Positions 58,425 to 64,000 of a stretch of 64,000 nt of DNA are shown here, in pieces. Each line of letters opens with the position of its first letter. Within the stretch, counting starts at the first letter, position 1. The notes beneath the pieces are model-generated. The model was not told the DNA's origin. It saw only the letters and a program-made list of their open reading frames with translations, and did not search any database. The DNA comes from Gonapodya sp. JEL0774. Taxonomy: Eukaryota; Monoblepharomycota; Monoblepharidomycetes; Monoblepharidales; Gonapodyaceae. Where the stretch lies: positions 1-64,000 of the forward strand of contig JADIIX010000010.1 in NCBI GenBank assembly GCA_027604505.1, written 5' to 3'. The translations under genes were made by a program, and so were the position numbers.

Positions 58425-59125
58425 TCAAACAAGAGTTGCGAACACTCCTACAGATGATTCATGGTCAAAAGAGTCGTCCAGAAACTGTTCAAGAAAGTAA
58501 CTCACCGGCAACGGTAACTGCAACCGCTCCCAGAATTCCGCCACGGACAGACGAAGCTCCGCCAATCTTCGCGTTGTAGGCGTTGCATACAGTAGCAAAG
58601 TTAGTGAACTGCACTGCGACTGGGCTGGTAGCGAAGTTGGAGCATTGCGCAGCGGGTGTTGCGGCATCGTACTGCGCAGCGAAGTCAGTGTCGTTGGCCG
58701 CTAACTTGGTGCAAGCGGTGTCCAGCCCATCCAGAGCAGTCTTGAGATCAGCTGCAGACAAACCACCAGCCGCGGCGGCGATGGTGAAGCAGGAGGTGAA
58801 GAGAGGCTTCTGCACCGCTGTGCAGGTAGCGAGAGGGAAGAACTTCGAACAAGGAGAAGTCTGGACAGCGGTGGCTCCGGCGACGAATTTCGTGCAAGAG
58901 GTACAGTCCAGCTTAGCGCTGGCCTGGCGCTTGGAAAGCGGGTCTTTGGACGAGTAGATGGGAGAAGTTGACGATGGATGAAAAGGCGGTAGGACGGGAT
59001 TGATAATGAGTGAAAGGCGGCAGAAATGTCAGAAAGGCCTGCTCATATGTGAAATACTCACTGGCTTGAGCAACGACAGACAAGATTGCGAGGAAGGCGA
59101 CAACGATGGCGAAAGTGCGAGCCAT
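58425..59125 (-). CDS. Secreted eight-Cys, probably GPI-anchored protein, copy 3
   Basis: Third tandem paralog, with the same exon plan, signal peptide and eight cysteines as copy 2. Only a few residues differ in exon 2 (AAQCSNFATS against SQCSNFASS). The start is ATG 59125 and the last exon ends TGA 58425-58427. Its upstream sequence matches copy 2 for only about 55 bp plus scattered words, so the promoter of this copy may behave differently. It lies 1.9 kb from copy 2, against 4.3 kb between copies 1 and 2. Confidence 0.8.
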
Positions 59126-60390
59126 TGTGTGAAGTGATGTTTGAAATGGAATGGATTCAGAGGGAAGTGTATGGGTATGAGTTCGATGAAGAAAGCTTGA
59201 TGTATGTAAACCATTTTATATGGAATTGGGGAACTGTTTTTAAGTTTTGTTGTTCCCGGTTTCTGGGAACGGATAAGGGAACTGAGGCTACGGCGGCGGC
59301 ATCCGCTGGTACCCGCCGCCAAAACAGGTGGAAACACGAAGCAAAAGATATCTCGAGTGGCAAACATGGACTACACTGCGACAAAAAGGTCGCAATAGCG
59401 TTCGGGAACAAGTTATATTGAGATGACACTCTGTCTTGAAAATCTTGGTGGCGACCCGGACCTCATTATGGGGCTGTGTAATCTCGCCGTTGGATGTGTG
59501 AGAACCTGGATGTGAACGAATAAATAAAAAACTGTTCACACGCCATCCGCTGATTGTTATCAGAAATGACGTGCGAAACGCTTCGAAGTAGAGTACTTAC
59601 AGAACGACCGCGTTCACGTTTTGCGCGAGGGAGGTTCAGCACACGACGATTTTCGCTTTTTATTTGGACAAGCGCACTCTATTCACGTGCTTGAAACCTC
59701 AAGGCCCCGCGAGCGTCAAGCAGCGTAATTTGGGTGGTGTTCGTGAAATATTTTAGATACTTCCTTGCTCCACCACGTTCCCTAGCCAGTTGATTGTACA
59801 TTGTAAGCGTTAGCAGAACTTCATTCCGGCTAAGATGCTACCGTTCATTGGGGTTGCCATTCGCGCATCCAACTTCATTTCCGTGTTCGTTGCAATGGAA
59901 ATATAATGGTATGCAATTGGAAAGAGAAGGAGAACGAGTTGGAGTGACCCAAGGTGGAGGCAGAGTGCCTTTCGACACCAACGAGTACATAGAGGCGACG
60001 GATCACGGATAAGCATGGTGATCGTTCACGCATCGTGGATGCAGAAATGAATACAAATACCCATCCCCTACCCGACTTCAGTCTCCTCTAATCGGTCAGA
60101 AAAGGGCCGTCGACCCCGGTGGGGGAAGCACATACTATCGAAAGTAGTACCGCGAAATTGCCGAGGAACCGTGAACCACCAAAAACCAGGCAAGGCGACC
60201 TTCTATCGTCCATCCCGCGTCCGTGTCTCACAATAAATCCTATTTCGATGGGTTTGCAATCAGCTCCCCTCTTCAACTGGGCAGGGCCAAAATTCGCGAA
60301 AACACCGGCGACCCAAAGTAGCTGTGGTGGGCATCAATCAAAAAGAAGCAGTGCAACCATTCTCTAAGTAGACCGGGAGAAGTTGCGAGG
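59126..60390. other. Intergenic region before EDC3
   Basis: 59126-59180 is the short remaining 5' arm of the array. The rest shows no gene that I can support on either strand. Confidence 0.35.
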
Positions 60391-63300
60391 ATGGCGGAGT
60401 TCGTCGGTCTACGAGTTCGGGTTTCCGTAAAAGGAGGAAGTGTGGTAGAAGGGCGAGTGACGGGGGTGGACGCAGATACGCAGACTCTGCACATCGCCAA
60501 CGGTGAGTGATTCGATGTTGACGGTGGGCGCTTGGTTGCATGGAGACTCAGGATGTGCGAATTCCAAAGGAGGAGATGGGTTATTGACGATTGGGCATGC
60601 ACACCTCAAAGCAGGGTTGGAACGTGGGGACTCATGGGTATGACAATGACGAATTAAGCGATATCTTTCTATCAGGGCGCATGCGAGGACCAAATGTCAG
60701 TCGGCCACTAGGTGCACAACGTGTACCGATTTGCAGTTGTCGTTTCGCTCCGACGATGACAATCTCCAATCTCCACTCTGCCTGTTTATTTCCCGACCCA
60801 GCCCTCTCTACTCCCGTCCATGGCCACACCCCGCGCGTTGTGGCCTCGGTGGTGCTTCCTGCTGATCAAATAATGGACCTCACGCTTATGCCCGAATCTT
60901 GCGTCCGGCCTTCCTCTCAGTCTGCTGCCGGCGAATCTTCGAGGCAATTCCGTCCCTCACAGCACCCTCATCACGTCCTCCCTGCACAGGAGGAAGATGA
61001 AGTCTTCGACTTCCATACCATGGAAGCAACAGCGATTGCTCGCTCTGGACAAACGACACCCCATTCTCCCCTTGCGGCTGCCGTCGCGCCTGGCCGGACC
61101 GTTCCTCCACCGTCAGGTACGTCGAGAGACAAGAATCCCCCAAATAAATCTGCCCCAATGGCCCACCAATCCAACCCCGTTGGTGTACCAATAAACACAG
61201 AACGGAGGGGGAAACTCGTTCCCGAGTCTGGTACACGCAATTCTGATGCCACTGCGACTGCCTCTTCACTCAAGCAACCGGTTGCTGGTGTAAAAGTCGA
61301 TTCTGCTAAGCGTCTTCCTCTAAATACACCGAAGCAAGTTTCAGCAGCAGCTTATTCTCCGCTGCTCCCCGCCTCTATCCCTCCTCCTCCTCCTAATTTT
61401 GCGGGTGCTCCTAAGCGAAATACGCCTCCATCGCAGCGAATCTTTAGTTCAAGCAAGTCGCCTGCCAACGATTCTCCCCTTGAATCAGCGAATGCCCGAT
61501 TCGGTAATGTAAAGCACCAGCCCCTCGCCCCACCTCAGATACCGGCTGTCGCAAACTCTCCTTCTCGACAAACCCCCCGCGCCCCTCGAGGAACCCGTCC
61601 TCGCTCGACCTCCCAGAACTATCTCTCTGATGGATACGGGGAGCACTTACCCCCTATTGAGGACATTGCCGCCCGTGGTGGGACACGGTCCAAGGCCCGA
61701 CACCATTCCGGTGCTGGTGTACCTTCTTCGCCTTCTCGTTCTAGGACCGGGGCCACAGGGATGCCAAGCGTGCCGTTATCTTTCGACAATCGTACCGGCC
61801 CCCAGTCTGTGCACAATTGGTCTTCGGCCGACGTTTCATCGTACCACTCACAGGAGTTTGACTTCGCTGCAAATCTCGCCTTGTTTGATAAGCCACGCGT
61901 GATGCGTGAAGTTGCTGAAATGGACCACACTCGACGAGAGGATAGACTGGTGTATGGCAACACGATGGGCGAAGGATGGTGGGAAGCCGAGCATGGTGCA
62001 GGTGTCCGACTTGCAAAAGTTGGCGTGAGAGAATTCGTGCTAAGTGAGGCGGAACGTCAAGAGGCGGAAGCGAGCGTTGCAAGCATCGGCGGCGGCGTTG
62101 GAAGGTCTGGTGAAGAACTGGTATCGGATGTTGAGCTTGAGCATCCACATGAAGGAGGCGGTGGTGGTGGTGATACTGAAGGGGAGATGGCCGATGGGGA
62201 GGCGGAACCGGATGATGACGACGGAGAAATTGGCGGTGCATCCGAGTTAGAAGTCGGTCCGAGTGGTATATATCGTGATGTGGGGGGTGACGCGACTGGT
62301 GTTGATGGTTTCGGACTTGAAGAAGATAGTGAACTGGACGACCATCACTTGTTGGAATCTTCCGCCACTGCTTCCCATCGACCAGGCCGTCATGCCTTCT
62401 CATCCACAGATCATACTCAAGCGGCCCTCGGCTTGCTCTCTGCAGTCCGGTCTTCTGGGTCACCAACACTCTCTCCCTCAGTAGCACAGATCACCCGCCC
62501 TGTTCTTGTTTCGACGATAACACGTGTGCAGGTACCCTGCGTGACACCCAAGGAGAGAAATGAGCTGGAGAAGGTGTGCGTTGAGGAGATGGGCGTTTCG
62601 GAGGAAGCGATGGTGGAGAACGGAGGGAGAGGTGTGGCTATGGTGGGCTTGCAAGTTTTGGGTGTCAACGGAGCGAAGGGTGCAAGTGTGGGCGCCACTG
62701 TGGTTTTGGTGAGTAGGTCGACTTCAAGGCGCTGGAGCGTGTTGGTTATTTTTGCTGTCTTTACATTTTTACTATCCTCATCATTGCGCCTAACCAATGC
62801 GTCAGGCCGGTAATCATCGCGCTGCTGCTCATGCTGTATGTGCAGCGAGGCACATGTGTAACCAGGAAAAGAATGTAATGGTGTTCGTGGTTGGGAGGGA
62901 GGACGAGATGGTGCCGGTGAGTCTTCTAGTCGACTTTTCGGTGCTACGGATGCGTCTTCTGGTGTAACGGAACAGCCATTATACTTTCTTGAACCTCAAT
63001 GTTTAGCCCGTCTCACTGCAACTCCGTTCCTATCTTGCCACCCTCAACCCGCTTACTCGGCACAAATCCGACCTTCCTGTCCGCCCCGCCTTAATAATCG
63101 ACGCACTCCTTCCCAGCAGTGCCTCGGAACTCCGCAAAGTCCGAACTGAGGACCGTGTGCTATGTATGGAGGTGGTGGAGTGGGCGAAATCGCAACAAGA
63201 GTTGGGTGCGTGTTTGGTGTGTTTGGAATGTCCAAGCGGGATGGAGGGAGAAACCGGTGGGTGGCTATTATACACTTTGATCAATGAGAAGAGGTATACA

Positions 63301-63678
63301 GCTTCTCGCAAATTCTTGTTCTGGACAGGTTTGTCGTCGTCGCCTTCTTTCCCTTCCATCATTCCCCGCTATACCCTTGCTCTTGGGCTCCCTCTTACAG
63401 CTTTATCACGCGCTGCGGTTGGTTTGTTAGGTGACGTCCTAGTAGTTTACCTGGGAGTTCCTGTGATAGCAGTTGGAAAAGTCGCCAGAGGATCGTGGGC
63501 AAATCCATTTGGGGGAAAGTTTGTTGCCGGGATGGAGAGGGTGGCAAGTGAAGTCGGGGTGACAGGAACTGGTAAGGAGGGTCCGCAAGAGAAGGACAGA
63601 CAACGAGTGACGGCAGAATCGCGCGGAGCGAAGAGGAGGGGTAAGAAGGGAGAGAAGAGTGCAAGTGTGGATATGTGA
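60391..63678 (+). CDS. EDC3: Enhancer of mRNA decapping 3
   Basis: P-body scaffold that stimulates Dcp1-Dcp2. Exon 1 from ATG 60391 codes the divergent LSm domain (MAEFVGLRVRVSVKGGSVVE, GRVTGVDADTQTLHIAN) and ends in a GTGAGT donor. The large exon (about 60825-62708) gives RVVASVVLPADQIMDLTL, a long Ser/Pro-rich linker, and the FDF element FDFAANLALFDKPRVMREVA used to bind the DEAD-box helicase Dhh1. An acidic linker follows. From ITRVQVPCVTPKERNELEKV the C-terminal YjeF_N domain begins. It continues with CVEEMGVSEEAMVENGGRGV, HMCNQEKNVMVFVVGREDEM, LIIDALLPSSASELR, LVCLECPSGMEGETG, RYTLALGLPLTALSRAAVG and VYLGVPVIAVGK. Domain order LSm-FDF-YjeF_N is complete. The stop is TGA 63676-63678. The join between exon 1 and the large exon is not exactly placed. 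Confidence 0.92.
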
Positions 63679-64000
63679 GGTGAGAGGACGAGCGCAGACG
63701 GATCTAGTTGTCTTTCAGAGGTATCCAACAGATCAGTTGGCCACAGTATGAGTGTGTATATACCATATCATTGAACATTGCGCAAGGAGTGTCTGTCAGC
63801 TGTGTCTGATTTTGTTGCGTAAATATATTATTGTTTGTGAATCACGCCAAGGCGGGAAATTGGTCGCCACGGACGGGTAAATCATACCTCCGGTGGTTTA
63901 GTGTGTGTTTCGAGAGTCGTGTGTGTGTTTCGAGATCATGTGGGGGAGCCTTAAAGCACCCTCAAGCACCCTCACGCATTTCCTTCACATTCCATTGAGC
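63679..64000. other. Right-edge region
   Basis: 3' flank of EDC3. Short direct repeats only: GTGTGTTTCGAGA twice (63902-63934) and CACCCTCA twice near 63957-63974. No gene. Confidence 0.4.

Larger units (their letters stand above)
51955..59180. repeat. Direct tandem array of a gene-plus-flanks unit (three copies)
   Basis: Three units in the same orientation, each made of gene, a 3' arm of about 230-510 bp and a 5' arm of 55-400 bp. The 3' arms of copies 2 and 3 match over about 500 bp; that of copy 1 matches more weakly over its last 230 bp. The 5' arms of copies 1 and 2 match over about 400 bp, while copy 3 keeps only the proximal part. The exons are the best conserved part, as expected if selection or gene conversion acts on the genes. 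Confidence 0.8.

Noticed and set aside
61741-62487. Minus-strand frame of 248 codons across EDC3
   Set aside because: Arg/His-rich antisense shadow of the FDF and acidic linker region of EDC3.

Overview
The window is nuclear DNA of a fungus. The genes are spliced with mostly short introns (about 45-110 nt, GTRNGT donors, YAG/AAG acceptors), and the recognisable products are fungal housekeeping proteins: an ERG27-type sterol reductase, a VCX1-type vacuolar exchanger, a PHO89-type phosphate symporter, single-chain NADH glutamate synthase, an SCP160/vigilin-type multi-KH protein, SPT2, MED6, EDC3 and a PDX2/SNO-type glutaminase. I see no operons, rRNA or tRNA genes, CRISPR array or intact transposon. 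Intron density is too high for budding yeast. The sequence alone does not let me choose between a chytrid-like early-diverging fungus and a basidiomycete.

Layout. 1-1368 has no firm gene. 1369-6326 (minus) holds a degenerate P-loop ATPase-like gene, a small membrane protein and a doubtful small gene. 6803-9245 (minus) is glycogen synthase. 9660-11346 (plus) is ERG27 and 11505-13666 (plus) a vacuolar Ca2+/H+ exchanger. 14199-16704 (minus) is a Na+/phosphate symporter whose private upstream region carries CACGTG boxes. 17620-19209 (minus) is mitochondrial ribosomal protein L1, 19326-20289 (plus) Mediator subunit 6, 20871-26755 (plus) the multi-KH protein, and 26920-28804 (minus) a glutathione transferase. 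29525-30474 is a coiled-coil protein, 30665-32284 SPT2, and 32366-33934 a WD40 protein. 34944-42172 (plus) is glutamate synthase, convergent with the pyridoxal-phosphate synthase glutaminase at 42738-44110 (minus). 44611-51555 (plus) has a PPxY membrane protein, a second membrane protein, a basic nuclear-type protein and a very acidic repeat protein. 60391-63678 (plus) is EDC3.

The accessory part is 51.6-59.6 kb. Three copies of one small secreted, eight-cysteine, probably GPI-anchored protein lie in direct orientation on the minus strand, with homologous upstream and downstream flanks. This is a local segmental amplification of an unrecognised cell-surface family. In every copy the hydrophobic C-terminal signal is completed by a 23-nt last exon, and retention of the preceding intron would cut the tail after three or four codons. 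This is the most interesting system in the window.

The remaining genes look like independent housekeeping loci. The one visible regulatory theme is the perfect inverted repeat of two CACGTG boxes upstream of the phosphate symporter. Exon boundaries come from reading frame, splice consensus and family conservation; they are my own reading, and first exons are the weakest part.
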